A stretch of DNA of 64,000 bases from Anatilimnocola aggregata (GTDB taxonomy: Bacteria; Planctomycetota; Planctomycetia; Pirellulales; Pirellulaceae). The position numbers and the translations under genes were made by a program. The stretch spans positions 4,774,001 to 4,838,000 of the forward strand of contig NZ_CP036274.1 in the NCBI RefSeq assembly GCF_007747655.1, written 5' to 3'. Below are positions 37,604 through 47,199 of this stretch, piece by piece. Each line of letters opens with the position of its first letter. Position 1 is the first letter of the stretch. The notes below the pieces were generated by a model. It was not told where the DNA came from. It was given only the letters and a program-made list of their open reading frames with translations, and did no database searches.

Positions 37604-38428
37604 ATGTTCTTCTTCAAACGATCGCCGCAACCACTCGTAAAGCGCCGCTGGCGCTGGAGTTGGCGATCGTCGTTCTGGCTTCATTCCTTGCTCGTTTCGG
37701 CCGTGATCACCGAACTGGTCATGGTCGTGGCTCCATTGCCGGTCGCTCCACCCGTGCAACAAGTTGTGTTACATGCGCCTCCTATCGACGAACCGCCATT
37801 GCCACACGCAGTTACCATTGAGGCGTTCACGCCGAATACCGAACATTGGTTAGCCGATGAAGCTGTCAGTACGCGCGACATCGAAGCAGCTCAAGGCGAT
37901 CCTCGGTTTGCATGGTTGTCCGAGGGAGATTTCGATGCGCGCACTCCCGCCGAACAGGCGGCTGCCAGCGACTTTTTGTCGGCTCGGGTGATGAGCACGA
38001 TTGCGGAGGCAGAAAAGCATTCTGCTGCAGATAACCTTCAGCGACTGGAGAATCTGACCGGCCAGTTGAACGACGTAGCAACCGAGCAGTCGGTACATGA
38101 AGTCACTACGCAACTCAGCAAACTACTTGGCACTTCACCTCGGGCTAATGAGCCAGCCAAGAAGCCCGTTGCCGGTGAATTCGATCTCGATTCAGCTCAA
38201 CTACACGATGTGCGCCGCGAAATGCTCGACGATGGTTCGTTCAAATACATCGCGATTTTGATCGATTCGGCCGGCAGGTCGACTGACACCGAACTATCTG
38301 CCGAGGAGGGCGAGTCTGCATTTAAGACATTCGAGTTAATCAAATCGAATCCGCTGCTTGAGCGCGTCTATCGGGGCGTCGTCATGTCCCTGCTCGACAA
38401 GATGATGAAACCGTCTACAAACAAGTAG
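37604..38428 (+). CDS. Membrane-anchored hypothetical protein
   Basis: The 274-residue protein has a basic N-terminus (MFFFKRSPQPLVKRRWRWSW), one hydrophobic span (SSFWLHSLLVSAVITELVMVVAP, about 22-45), a Pro-rich linker (PPVQQVVLHAPPIDEPPLP) and a polar, helical remainder with an IAILIDSAGRSTDTELS segment. No recognisable domain. It begins 93 bases after the ketosynthase-like gene on the same strand and is seven bases from the converging larC stop. A TonB-like N-terminal layout comes to mind but no TonB motif is seen. Confidence 0.65.
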   Translation: MFFFKRSPQPLVKRRWRWSWRSSFWLHSLLVSAVITELVMVVAPLPVAPPVQQVVLHAPPIDEPPLPHAVTIEAFTPNTEHWLADEAVSTRDIEAAQGDPRFAWLSEGDFDARTPAEQAAASDFLSARVMSTIAEAEKHSAADNLQRLENLTGQLNDVATEQSVHEVTTQLSKLLGTSPRANEPAKKPVAGEFDLDSAQLHDVRREMLDDGSFKYIAILIDSAGRSTDTELSAEEGESAFKTFELIKSNPLLERVYRGVVMSLLDKMMKPSTNK

Positions 38429-38435
38429 GCGAAAA

Positions 38436-39614
38436 CTAAGAATTCGTAGAATGCTGATAGGCACGCAGGGCCAATTCGTAAACATCTTTGAGTGGCACAT
38501 TCTTCTCCATTGCAATTACGCGGCAACTCTCGAATTCGGGCGAGAAACTGGTCGTGCCATCGCTGAGAACCGCTAATTTGCCTTGCACGTTTCCCCACTC
38601 GGTTTGAATCGAATGAGGGCGGCGTTCCAGCTTGTGGCGACTGGCCGGCCAGCGACGAATGCCAAGTGTGCCCGTTTCTTTAAAGAGGATTTTTTCCATC
38701 TTGGCAATCATTTCAGGCTGGCAGAGAACTGTGACGAGTACACCGGGGCGATTCTTTTTCATTTGAATTGCGGTGGTGTAAACATCGAGCGCTCCGGCCT
38801 CGAAGAGCTTCGTGGTGCAATGCCCGATCACCTCGCCGCTGATGTCGTCAAGATTCGTTTCGAGTACCCAGACTTGGTCGCTGAGCAGATGTTCGTCGAC
38901 TTCCCCCACGATGAGTCGCAGCAGGTTGGGTTGCTCTTTTAAATCGCGATCGCCGGCCCCCAAGCCAATCTGGCGAATCTTCATTGCTGGCAGTGGGCCA
39001 AATTCATCAGCCACGGTGGCGATAATTGCCGCACCGGTGGGCGTTGTTAGTTCGAACGGCACGTGCGAAGCAGCGAGCGGAATCCCCTTCAGAATTTCCG
39101 CCACCGCCGGGGCCGGCACGCTGACTCGACCATGTTCAATCTCGATGAATCCCGTACCGGTTGGCACCGGAGAGCAGACAATGCGATCGACGCCCAGCAG
39201 TGACAGGCCGATCGCACTCCCCACAACATCGGCAATCGAATCCACCGCCCCCACTTCGTGAAAATGTACTTTTCGCAGAGTGCTGCCGTGAACTCGTGCC
39301 TCGGCTTCGCCAATGCAAGTGAAGATCCGGCGGGCCAGGTCTTTTTGCGTTTGGGTGAGCACCGGACTCGCATCGATCTTCTCGACGATGTGGTGCAGAT
39401 GCCGGTGAGCCTGCTCTTTCGGATGATCGATGCTGACCTTCTGCCCGCGAAAGCCCTTGCGCTTCACTTCTGCCGCCGAAAACTGAATCTGCGTAAAACC
39501 GAGCGAATCAACGCCGGCCTGAATGGCAGCGAGATCGACACCGCAATCGACGAGCGCTCCCAGGGTCATATCGCCACTAATACCGCTGGCACAATCGAAG
39601 TAGGCAATTTTCAT
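38436..39614 (-). CDS. larC: Nickel-pincer cofactor biosynthesis protein LarC (nickel insertase)
   Basis: It inserts nickel into the pincer nucleotide cofactor used by lactate racemase and related enzymes, using CTP. The 392-residue protein opens with the family signature FDCASGISGDMTLGALVDCGVD. Other hallmarks are KVHFHEVGAVDSIADVVG, ELTTPTGAAIIATVADEFGPLP and VLETNLDDISGEVIG, and the length is typical of an unsplit LarC. No larA, larB or larE is in this window, so its client enzyme lies elsewhere. It is transcribed alone, converging with the membrane-anchored hypothetical gene. Confidence 0.93.
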   Translation of the reverse strand: MKIAYFDCASGISGDMTLGALVDCGVDLAAIQAGVDSLGFTQIQFSAAEVKRKGFRGQKVSIDHPKEQAHRHLHHIVEKIDASPVLTQTQKDLARRIFTCIGEAEARVHGSTLRKVHFHEVGAVDSIADVVGSAIGLSLLGVDRIVCSPVPTGTGFIEIEHGRVSVPAPAVAEILKGIPLAASHVPFELTTPTGAAIIATVADEFGPLPAMKIRQIGLGAGDRDLKEQPNLLRLIVGEVDEHLLSDQVWVLETNLDDISGEVIGHCTTKLFEAGALDVYTTAIQMKKNRPGVLVTVLCQPEMIAKMEKILFKETGTLGIRRWPASRHKLERRPHSIQTEWGNVQGKLAVLSDGTTSFSPEFESCRVIAMEKNVPLKDVYELALRAYQHSTNS

Positions 39615-39822
39615 GGCTGAAACTTAGGCAGGCGAGGAAGAGGCTGGCCGCACGATGGGCAAATAGGATCAGGCCTGAATCGTAATCCCGAAATTGTTCC
39701 GAGAAAACGGGACGACGCTCGCGGAATATGCCAATGGCTGAGCGATGCCTGTTCTGACTACAATCGGCGTCAGCGCTCTCCCTCCTGGCCGCTGATTAGT
39801 ACTCACCACAAAGTCACCTCGC

Positions 39823-41805
39823 ATGTTGCACCTGAGACCAATATTGTCTCTATGTTTGCTCCTCTCGCCAATGACAGCGCGAGCAGCGGAGATGTCGGTC
39901 GCAATCCGGTCGGACTTTGCCGGTGGCAATGTCACTGTACTGAAGAACGAAGGAAGCGAGGTCGAAATAACGCCCGATCTGCGTGGCGGCAAACCCTGGT
40001 TCTACTGGCACTTTGAAGCGACTGCTTCGCAGTCCGGCCGCGTAACATTTACTTTTCCCAATGCCCAGCGCGTCGGTGTTCGTGGCCCTGCCTATAGCGT
40101 CGATGGGGGGCAGAATTGGCATTGGCTCGGTGCCGATCATGTGGAGTATGCGGCTCCGCCTGGCAATGGTACAGCTTCGCAGCGAGAGTCTTTTTACTAC
40201 GACTTCACAGCGGAAATTCGGAAGGTGCGATTCGCGGTCGCAATTCCTTACCTGCAAGACAATCTCGAAAGGTTCCTGCGCGAGCATCAGACCAATCAGC
40301 ACCTCAAGCGACTGCCGTTTGCGAAGACGCGCAATGGGACTCCAATCGAGCTGCTTCAGATTGGCGAGCCGGGACCCAATGTCAAAGCGATGATCGTAAC
40401 GGCGCGACACCACGCTTGCGAATCAATGGCCAGCTATGTGATGGAAGGTTGGCTGCACGAGGCGATGTCTGATTCTCCCGCGGGAAGTTCCTTTCGTGCG
40501 AAGCACGTGCTGTTTGCCATTCCTCTGGTTGATAAAGACGGCGTGCAGGCCGGCGATCAGGGAAAAAATCGCCCGCCGCACGATCACAATCGCGATTATG
40601 GCGAAATGCCGCTCTACCCCGAAATCAAGGCGATTCAAGACTTGGGCGAAGCTCAGCGCGTGCGGTATGCCCTCGATATGCACTGCCCGGCCTTGCGCGG
40701 CGACATTCATGAAGCCTTTCACTTTATGGGGCTCGGTCTCCCGCATATTAAGGACAACGTGAATGAGTTCATTGCTTGGCTGAAAGAAGAACGCCCCCAG
40801 TTGGCGATGGCCCCGATTAATGTCCTGGCCGATCCTGCAAAGCCAAACGCGATTAACCGCAGCATCAACTCGCATCATTTCGCCTTGCGCGATGGTTCCG
40901 TTTTCGCCGCCACCTTGGAGATCCCCTATACGCAGGCCACCGTGCTGCTGGATCAGAATTTGGCCCGGGCGTATGGTCGTGGCATGTTGCGCGCGTGGAA
41001 CCGAATGCAGTTCAAATCAGCAGATCTCAGCGATCGCGGTGCCGCCGAGAACGCTCAGCTAATTGAGTTTCGTACGACTTTCCAGAAGACGTTTCGCAGC
41101 AAACCCCAAGAGGTCGAAGCGATGGCGCAAGGTTATCTCGCCGATCCATCCGCGCCGGCTCTCTTGCGAGTCGAGGCCAATCACCTATTGTCTGTACTGC
41201 GACTTCAGCAAAAACGCCCGGCCGAGGCGCTGCAATATTGCGACGTTGCCCGCAACGATCCGTTGGCTAGCACTTATCAACAAATTGCCGCTTCGGTTCA
41301 GCGGCTGCAAATCGTCTCGGCGATAGCTACAACCACGGCAGCGCAATTCGAACTCGCTCTCAAAGACTTTCAGCAGTTGCCCTATCCCGCACTCGAACAA
41401 CAGGCTAAGGCGTTAGAGATCGCGAGCAACTTTCACCAGATGAGGCAGGAGTATGCCCGGTCTATAGAATTAGCCAGGCAACAACTGCCCGTGGCTGCTG
41501 GCTATGAAAAAGGGAAGGTCCTGAACCGGATTGCGAGCTTGCATGAATTCGCAAAGGAGCCGAACAAAGCGATTGCAGCTCGCACAGAGGCAGTTGAATT
41601 GCTGCGCAAGCAGTTGAGCCCCGCGCCCCAGCGAAGTGTGTTCGGCGCGATGATGGTCAGCGAACAGTTCACCGCGATTTGTGGTATTCCTACCGCGACT
41701 CTTGCCGAGAAACGCACTGCCGGCGAAATGGTGCTCAATCACGATATCGTATCAGCCGAAGTTAAAAGCAAAGTGAAGCAGGCGCTCGCTGAACTTGAGG
41801 AATAG
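39823..41805 (+). CDS. M14-family zinc carboxypeptidase with C-terminal helical extension
   Basis: A predicted exported metallopeptidase of 660 residues with a signal peptide (LRPILSLCLLLSPMTARA). The zinc site is HACE (His197 and Glu200) and His287 in DMHCP; Glu366 in ATLEIPY fits the catalytic Glu. An N-terminal beta domain of about 130 residues (VTVLKNEGSEVEITPD onward) precedes the peptidase. From about residue 400 the protein continues with alternating helices rich in Ala, Gln and Glu that look TPR-like (VEANHLLSVLRLQQKRPAEAL). Substrate unknown. Its stop is immediately followed by the stop of the opposing WD40 gene. Confidence 0.86.
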   Translation: MLHLRPILSLCLLLSPMTARAAEMSVAIRSDFAGGNVTVLKNEGSEVEITPDLRGGKPWFYWHFEATASQSGRVTFTFPNAQRVGVRGPAYSVDGGQNWHWLGADHVEYAAPPGNGTASQRESFYYDFTAEIRKVRFAVAIPYLQDNLERFLREHQTNQHLKRLPFAKTRNGTPIELLQIGEPGPNVKAMIVTARHHACESMASYVMEGWLHEAMSDSPAGSSFRAKHVLFAIPLVDKDGVQAGDQGKNRPPHDHNRDYGEMPLYPEIKAIQDLGEAQRVRYALDMHCPALRGDIHEAFHFMGLGLPHIKDNVNEFIAWLKEERPQLAMAPINVLADPAKPNAINRSINSHHFALRDGSVFAATLEIPYTQATVLLDQNLARAYGRGMLRAWNRMQFKSADLSDRGAAENAQLIEFRTTFQKTFRSKPQEVEAMAQGYLADPSAPALLRVEANHLLSVLRLQQKRPAEALQYCDVARNDPLASTYQQIAASVQRLQIVSAIATTTAAQFELALKDFQQLPYPALEQQAKALEIASNFHQMRQEYARSIELARQQLPVAAGYEKGKVLNRIASLHEFAKEPNKAIAARTEAVELLRKQLSPAPQRSVFGAMMVSEQFTAICGIPTATLAEKRTAGEMVLNHDIVSAEVKSKVKQALAELEE

Positions 41806-41806
41806 C

Positions 41807-42877
41807 CTACCCCTTCTTCGCGGCGGTCGACTCCTTGGTTGGTGCCGGCGTGAACGCCCACACTTGCAGGCCAGCATGACCAACGGCCAGGAGTTGCTGA
41901 GTCGCATCGTCATAGGCAAAGTGTTGGATGTGGCTTTTAGGCTTTGCTTTCGCCAGCGGAACCTCTGCCTTTAAATCCCAGAAGGCAATGAGCGGACCAC
42001 CGTCTCCGCCCCCAGCCCCAACAAGCAGATCACTATCGGGCAAATACTGAATGTGATTCAGAATCGCAGCATGCTTGTCTGTGCCGACAAATGTTCGCTG
42101 CTCGGCCTGCCAGTCCCATACTTCCACGCGGCAGGGGCCGACAAATCCATCGACGTTGCTAACTTGCCCAATGCCCCCGAGCGCCAGTCGAGTACCATCC
42201 GGCGAGAACGCCAGCGAACGAATGCCGCCAATCGAGCGGGCCCGCTTCTCCGCATCGTAAGTGTAAAAGGTCTCTGCGCGGAACTTCGCAATCTGCTTGC
42301 CGGTGTCGATATCCCACACCATGACCACACCCGTTCGATCAGCAGAAGCGATTAACTTTCCGCTATTGCTCGCCGCCAGTGAGTAAATGCTGTTGGCAAA
42401 ACCTTCGGGCGTTTTTGAAGCGTGGCCTTGGCAGTTGTGAATTGCCTGGCCCGTTACCGCATCCCATAACTTAAAGCACATGTCGTCGCCAATCGAAGCC
42501 AACTGATTGCGACCCGGAATGACCACGACCTTGCGCACCCAACCATCATGGGCGTTAATCTCGCGAATCTTTCCCTCGCCGTCCGGCCGAGTCCAAACGA
42601 GTTTGTGATCGTAGCTGCCAGAGACAACGATTCCGTCGAGCCAGGCTAGTGACGAAACATAGTTCTCGTGATGCCGCCACAGTTTCTCCGCAGTCGCTTT
42701 CTCTGCGAGCGTTTCCACAGGTCGCGTTGTCATCCGGTAAACGTGCCCGTCCGCACCGCCACCGTAGAAGTTCCCAGTTGTCGGATCGAGACAACTGCCG
42801 TACAGAATGCCCGGTGCTTCGGCCGTGTGAATCAGCCTTGTGAGCTTGGGGTCGATGGTCTTTTCAGCGTCGTTCAT
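41807..42877 (-). CDS. WD40 repeat protein
   Basis: A beta-propeller of about 356 residues with no signal peptide. Repeat units are visible as NYVSSLAWLDGIVVSGSYDHKLVWTRPDGEG, IPGRNQLASIGDDMCFKLWD, SIYSLAASNSGKLIASADRTGVVMVWDIDTGK and IRSLAFSPDGTRLALGGIG. The C-terminal Lys/Ala tail is disordered. Its start overlaps the stop of the upstream DUF1501 gene by four bases, so they belong to one operon with the DUF1549/1553 gene. Such propellers are often found with these pairs in planctomycetes. The binding partner is unknown. Confidence 0.88.
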   Translation of the reverse strand: MNDAEKTIDPKLTRLIHTAEAPGILYGSCLDPTTGNFYGGGADGHVYRMTTRPVETLAEKATAEKLWRHHENYVSSLAWLDGIVVSGSYDHKLVWTRPDGEGKIREINAHDGWVRKVVVIPGRNQLASIGDDMCFKLWDAVTGQAIHNCQGHASKTPEGFANSIYSLAASNSGKLIASADRTGVVMVWDIDTGKQIAKFRAETFYTYDAEKRARSIGGIRSLAFSPDGTRLALGGIGQVSNVDGFVGPCRVEVWDWQAEQRTFVGTDKHAAILNHIQYLPDSDLLVGAGGGDGGPLIAFWDLKAEVPLAKAKPKSHIQHFAYDDATQQLLAVGHAGLQVWAFTPAPTKESTAAKKG

Positions 42878-44196
42878 GAGAGCACCGCGTTAATCGGCTG
42901 AGCGTCTTCTTTAGCCAGTGGCACCGGACGCTGGCCCACTTGGTAGTGCTTGAGCGGGTCGATGCCGACGGCTTGAAAAATGGTGGCTGCCACGTCAGCG
43001 GCGTTGGCTTCTCCTTCGCTGACAGCAGTGCCATCTTCGTTGGTCTTGCCGTGAACAGTTCCGCCGCGAATGCCGCACCCCGCAAAGGCACACGACCAGG
43101 CGTCTGCATAATGATCGCGACCGACATCCTGATTGATCTTGGGTGTACGGCCGAATTCCGACAGCACAACGACAAGTGTCGACTGAAGCAGGCCGCGTTC
43201 ATCTAAATCGTCGAGCAACGTGCTGAGGACATTGTCGAAGTCGGGTACGAGTTCGCGGTGGCTTTCAAAATTGTCGTGATGGCTGTCCCAAAAGCCGCGG
43301 GCCACTTTCACCACCGGCACACCCGCTTCGAGCAGTCGACGGGCCAGCAGGCAGTGCTGGCCGAACGGTGTGCGGCCGTATCGCTCGCGCTGCTTCGATG
43401 GCTCATTTTCGAGATTGAATAGCTCGTCGGATCGCATCAGGCCGCGCACACGGGCATAAGCCTCGTTGTAGCCCTGAATCAAATCGTTTCCCGCTCGCTG
43501 TTGGCCAAATTGTTGACTGAGCAACGACCGCAGCGACTCGCGACTGGCATGCTCTTCGGCTGTGAGCTCGGGTGGTAACTCGATGTTACTCGGCTGCAGC
43601 GAACCTTCGAGCAGCAGCGGCGCATGTCGCCGACTAAGAAAGCCCGGACTTGGTCGGCGGCGGCCTTCAGTGGTTGTGAACAGCGAAACGTAATCTGGCA
43701 GCGGACTGTCTTGCAGCGCCAACTCTTTAGAAAGGACCACGCCGATTTCTGGATGTTCGAGCGCCGCTTCTTTCGGCCAACCGGTGCTGATCAAATCGGC
43801 CGCCTGAAAGTGCTCGGAGATCTTCGTATTCAGCGAACGAACAACGGCCAGTTTCTTCATGCGCGTGGCCAGTTTAGGCATCAGTTCGCAGACCTGATAG
43901 CCACTGACCGCAGTCGAGATGGCACGAAATGGCCCGCCTGTTTCACGCCCAGGCTTGGGATCCCACATTTCGAATTGACTCGATCCCCCTGCCAACCAAA
44001 TGAACAGCACTCGCTTCTGTTGCTGTTTGAGCGCGCCCGCTGCGGGAACCTCCCCGGCGATGCTAACGCCGGGCAGGCCCAAGGTCGCCGCGCCACCGGT
44101 TAACAGGCCACCGAGAAACAAGCGACGATGCAATTGATGCTCTTGCGGCGCGCAAGTACCGGCCTGTCTTAGTGATTGGTTTGCAGGAATACTCAT
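42874..44196 (-). CDS. DUF1501 secreted protein (Tat signal)
   Basis: A 440-residue sulfatase-fold-like protein of the planctomycete DUF1501 family. The N-terminal HRRLFLGGLLTGGAATLGLPG is a Tat-like signal. Family landmarks are VLFIWLAGGSSQFEMWDPKPG, GWDSH-type variant FWDSHHDNFE, LDERGLLQSTLVVVLSEFGRTPKINQDVGRDHYADAWS and FAGCGIRGGTVHGKTNEDG. The His/Asp residues of the latter blocks fit the metal site of the alkaline-phosphatase superfamily. The substrate is unknown. It lies 11 bases after the DUF1549/1553 gene. Confidence 0.92.
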   Translation of the reverse strand: MSIPANQSLRQAGTCAPQEHQLHRRLFLGGLLTGGAATLGLPGVSIAGEVPAAGALKQQQKRVLFIWLAGGSSQFEMWDPKPGRETGGPFRAISTAVSGYQVCELMPKLATRMKKLAVVRSLNTKISEHFQAADLISTGWPKEAALEHPEIGVVLSKELALQDSPLPDYVSLFTTTEGRRRPSPGFLSRRHAPLLLEGSLQPSNIELPPELTAEEHASRESLRSLLSQQFGQQRAGNDLIQGYNEAYARVRGLMRSDELFNLENEPSKQRERYGRTPFGQHCLLARRLLEAGVPVVKVARGFWDSHHDNFESHRELVPDFDNVLSTLLDDLDERGLLQSTLVVVLSEFGRTPKINQDVGRDHYADAWSCAFAGCGIRGGTVHGKTNEDGTAVSEGEANAADVAATIFQAVGIDPLKHYQVGQRPVPLAKEDAQPINAVLS

Positions 44197-44207
44197 CCGA
44201 GCCTCTG

Positions 44208-45806
44208 TTAGTGCTTAAAGCGAAACTCAGCCGATGTGATCAATGCCCAAACCAACTGCTCACATGTCTGAGGAAGACCGGCATTCGATTGAGACAACCA
44301 GGCTGCCAGTTGATCGATCTCACCGCTGCGTGGAGCCCGGCAGTAGATCGCGCGAATGGCTGCCGCCGCGATGGCCCGATTGTCTTTCTCAACTACGAGC
44401 CGTGATGTTACAGTTCCCTCATCAGCAGCGACGACTTTCTGGGTAGCGACATTATTCGATAAATAGAGTGCTTCCGCCGCACTTGTAAGCCCGTCTTGCA
44501 CGGGATCAAGATGGGGGAGCAGCGCAGCAGCCTGCTGTTCAGCGGCCAGGTATTGTTCGACTCGATGACTCCCTTTACTTCCTGCCAGTTTCTCGGCCCG
44601 TTGTTCCAGTGCCGACGGTTCGGCGAAGCTGGCTCGGCCCGTAGCGACGAGTACCGAGAAAGCATACTGCCGTGGCGATAGTGGGCTTACTCGTCGCACT
44701 GCAAAATCAGACTCATCCGGCACTGGCGACAGCGTTTCCCATTGACTCGACAGGCGATACGCCCGACTGCTCACCAGTCCGCCGATTAAGCGCTGGATGT
44801 CGTATCCCGAATTGACGAAGTCATCGGCCAGCCATTCGAGCAGGCCCGGGACCGATGCCGGATTCGCCGAGTGCATTTGATCGACAGGATCAATCAGCCC
44901 GCGACCAAAGACCTGTTGCCAGACCCGATTCACAAACGAGCGGCTGAAAAACCTCTGCTCCGTCAGAGCAAGAGTAACGAGCTGCTCGCGCCGGCTGACT
45001 TTGGGCTTCTTGCCGTCGAGTGCAGGGGGATCTGCGGCCAAACTGCCGGAAAGGAACATGACGCGGGCTGTTTGCTGCGAGCCATCACTTCCCTTGAACG
45101 TGACATCCCCTTCAGTCTTTTCGCTGATCGAGCCCTTGCCGCCTGAAGTACGATTGAAGAACGAGGCCATGCCATAGTAATGATCCTGTTTCCAATCGGC
45201 GACGAGTGGATGATCGTGACATCGCGCACAGCTCACGTCGACACCGAAAAAGACGCGCGTCGTATCGGTCGTTAGCCGGTCGAGATCCTTCGCGCGAATC
45301 TCCAGGAACTTGGTCGCGGGCTTTCTTTCTGCCACGTCCCAGGGACCAATCATTAATTCGCGAAAGATTGCATCCCAGCGTTTTCCGCTCCGCAAGCTAG
45401 TGCGCAGATAGTCGGTGAAGTCTGCATTTCCAGCAGCAGAGCCCTGCAACATTTCCTCGAGCACAGCGCCGTAATGCAATGGGAATTCAGGCCCCGTCAT
45501 TAACTCCTGTACCAAGGCCGGCCAGCGATCCACCAGCGGCTTGCCATCCTGCAAGCGAACTTCCCACTCGGTGCGCGTGGGAATGCGACCCGTAAGATCG
45601 AGCGTCAATCGCTTCAGGAGTGTGGCATCATCGGCCTGCTTCGCGGGGGTGATATTCTTGCTTTGCCAATGGTCCGCGAGGCGGCGATCGATCTCTTGGG
45701 CAACCTTCGCGAAATCACTTTCGCCTGCCAACAACTGCAGCGCACCGCAAGCAAATGCGGTCAGCACGAATGAGACCATCGCGAATGAATTGGTCCGCTG
45801 TCTCAC
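44208..45806 (-). CDS. DUF1549/DUF1553 secreted protein
   Basis: The 532-residue protein has a signal peptide (SFVLTAFACGALQLLAG), then the DUF1549 domain (LLKRLTLDLTGRIPTRTEW, with CARCHDHP near 192-199, a cytochrome-like CxxCH) and DUF1553 (RSFVNRVWQQVFGRGLIDPVDQMHSANPAS). The length is well below that of its relatives because no N-terminal cytochrome-like domain is present. It is first in an operon with the DUF1501 and WD40 genes. The function is unknown; heme binding by the CxxCH is inferred. Confidence 0.9.
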   Translation of the reverse strand: MRQRTNSFAMVSFVLTAFACGALQLLAGESDFAKVAQEIDRRLADHWQSKNITPAKQADDATLLKRLTLDLTGRIPTRTEWEVRLQDGKPLVDRWPALVQELMTGPEFPLHYGAVLEEMLQGSAAGNADFTDYLRTSLRSGKRWDAIFRELMIGPWDVAERKPATKFLEIRAKDLDRLTTDTTRVFFGVDVSCARCHDHPLVADWKQDHYYGMASFFNRTSGGKGSISEKTEGDVTFKGSDGSQQTARVMFLSGSLAADPPALDGKKPKVSRREQLVTLALTEQRFFSRSFVNRVWQQVFGRGLIDPVDQMHSANPASVPGLLEWLADDFVNSGYDIQRLIGGLVSSRAYRLSSQWETLSPVPDESDFAVRRVSPLSPRQYAFSVLVATGRASFAEPSALEQRAEKLAGSKGSHRVEQYLAAEQQAAALLPHLDPVQDGLTSAAEALYLSNNVATQKVVAADEGTVTSRLVVEKDNRAIAAAAIRAIYCRAPRSGEIDQLAAWLSQSNAGLPQTCEQLVWALITSAEFRFKH

Positions 45807-45894
45807 GCGGTTTCTCCATATTTCGAAATTTGCAGGAACTTGGTCATTCGAAGTTTTTAGTGCCTAGGATGCAAACGGATTTTCAGCAACACAC

Positions 45895-47199
45895 TCAGGT
45901 CGGTTTTAGCTGACGATCGAGCCAACTGAAGGCATCGTCTTGCATCGCAACATTGAACTGATGGGGTACATCGTAAAATTGTCCGGCGAACTTCTCCTTC
46001 GCGCCAGCCCGTTCATAGATGGCCGCAATCTTGGTCACTGAATCTTCCATTCCTTGGACGGGAAACAGACCGTCTTGACGGCATTGCTGCACAAGTAACG
46101 GTCGCGGAGCACGCAGGGCCACGACATCGGGCAAATCCAAATACTGATGCAATCCCGGCACAAAGTGAGCAAATGAGTGCGTATTGATATGCCGCTCGAT
46201 CATCGGCTGCACGGTCGACATGAATCCCACCACACAGGCGGCGGCTATTCGCTCGTCGAGGCCGGCGAGAAAAATCGTTCGCCAGCCACCCAGCGAAACA
46301 CCCAGGCAACCGATCCGTGCTGGATCGACCTCGGGACGAGTTACCAGGTAATCAACCGTTCGCATGTCGTCCCAGGTGATAATTCCCGGCCAGCAGATGC
46401 CCGCATAGATGAGCGACTTGGCCAACGTCGATTCTTTGCTCCGACATTTGCGATTCAGCAGATCGACCGTAGCGGGCGAATAGTCACCACGATTCGAACC
46501 CAACTCTTGATCTTCGGCAAATCTGGCCCGCCGCTCGCCGAACATGAAGGCGTCGATCGTAATTACGACATAGCCGCGCTTCACTAACTCGGTCGTAGTG
46601 GGCCGGCCGCCATAGTTCCGTTCGTGATACGTTTTCATCGTGAGATGGTTTGTCCCGAAGTCGATCACCTTTTCCTTGCCAAACAGAAACATGCCGCCGT
46701 GGGAGTGCAAATCGACAATCGCTGGTCCCCGCTCCTTGAGACCTCGTGGAATGTGGACGTAAGCGGGAACTCGAAACTGGGGCGATGTCGAGAAGAGAAT
46801 CTTTTCCCGCGTGAACTCAGGGAACTCCTGCCGACTCACCACCTCGGCATTTGGCGCGACCGCGGCGGGACGATAGCCAAATGCCTCCAGAACTTTTTCG
46901 CGCCCAGCAGCTTGTTGCTCGGCCAGCGAGGCAAAGCGACCGCTGAGGAAGGAATACGGATACGGAACCTTTTCCGCCAGTCCCCTGACAACTGGGTAGA
47001 GCGAACCGAGATCCGCATTGGCCGGAGCCTGTTCAACGGGTAAGTCGGCGGGCATCTCAGCAGCGGCCACTTTTTGAGCGGCCACGAACGGTCCGGCGTT
47101 TCCAATCGCTGACATTCCGCCAGTCAGGGCGAGCGAACCCGTACCGATTGCTTTCAGGAACTCACGGCGGGGAGATGGTTGCATTTGGGGGGAATTCAC
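45895..47199 (-). CDS. Secreted alpha/beta hydrolase (acetylxylan-esterase/dienelactone-hydrolase-like)
   Basis: The 434-residue protein has a Tat-like N-terminus (SPRREFLKAIGTGSLALTGG). The core is an alpha/beta hydrolase with IGCLGVSLGGWRTIF, giving Ser302 as nucleophile, and PLLVQQCRQDGLFP as the catalytic Asp region; the final His is likely in VPHQFNVAM. The region between 110 and 260 resembles the large-hydrolase group with FAEDQELGSNRGDYSP. It is monocistronic, 89 bases from the DUF1549 gene, and has a long 5' intergenic region containing copy 2 of the diverged element. The natural ester substrate is unknown. Confidence 0.83.
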   Translation of the reverse strand: MNSPQMQPSPRREFLKAIGTGSLALTGGMSAIGNAGPFVAAQKVAAAEMPADLPVEQAPANADLGSLYPVVRGLAEKVPYPYSFLSGRFASLAEQQAAGREKVLEAFGYRPAAVAPNAEVVSRQEFPEFTREKILFSTSPQFRVPAYVHIPRGLKERGPAIVDLHSHGGMFLFGKEKVIDFGTNHLTMKTYHERNYGGRPTTTELVKRGYVVITIDAFMFGERRARFAEDQELGSNRGDYSPATVDLLNRKCRSKESTLAKSLIYAGICWPGIITWDDMRTVDYLVTRPEVDPARIGCLGVSLGGWRTIFLAGLDERIAAACVVGFMSTVQPMIERHINTHSFAHFVPGLHQYLDLPDVVALRAPRPLLVQQCRQDGLFPVQGMEDSVTKIAAIYERAGAKEKFAGQFYDVPHQFNVAMQDDAFSWLDRQLKPT

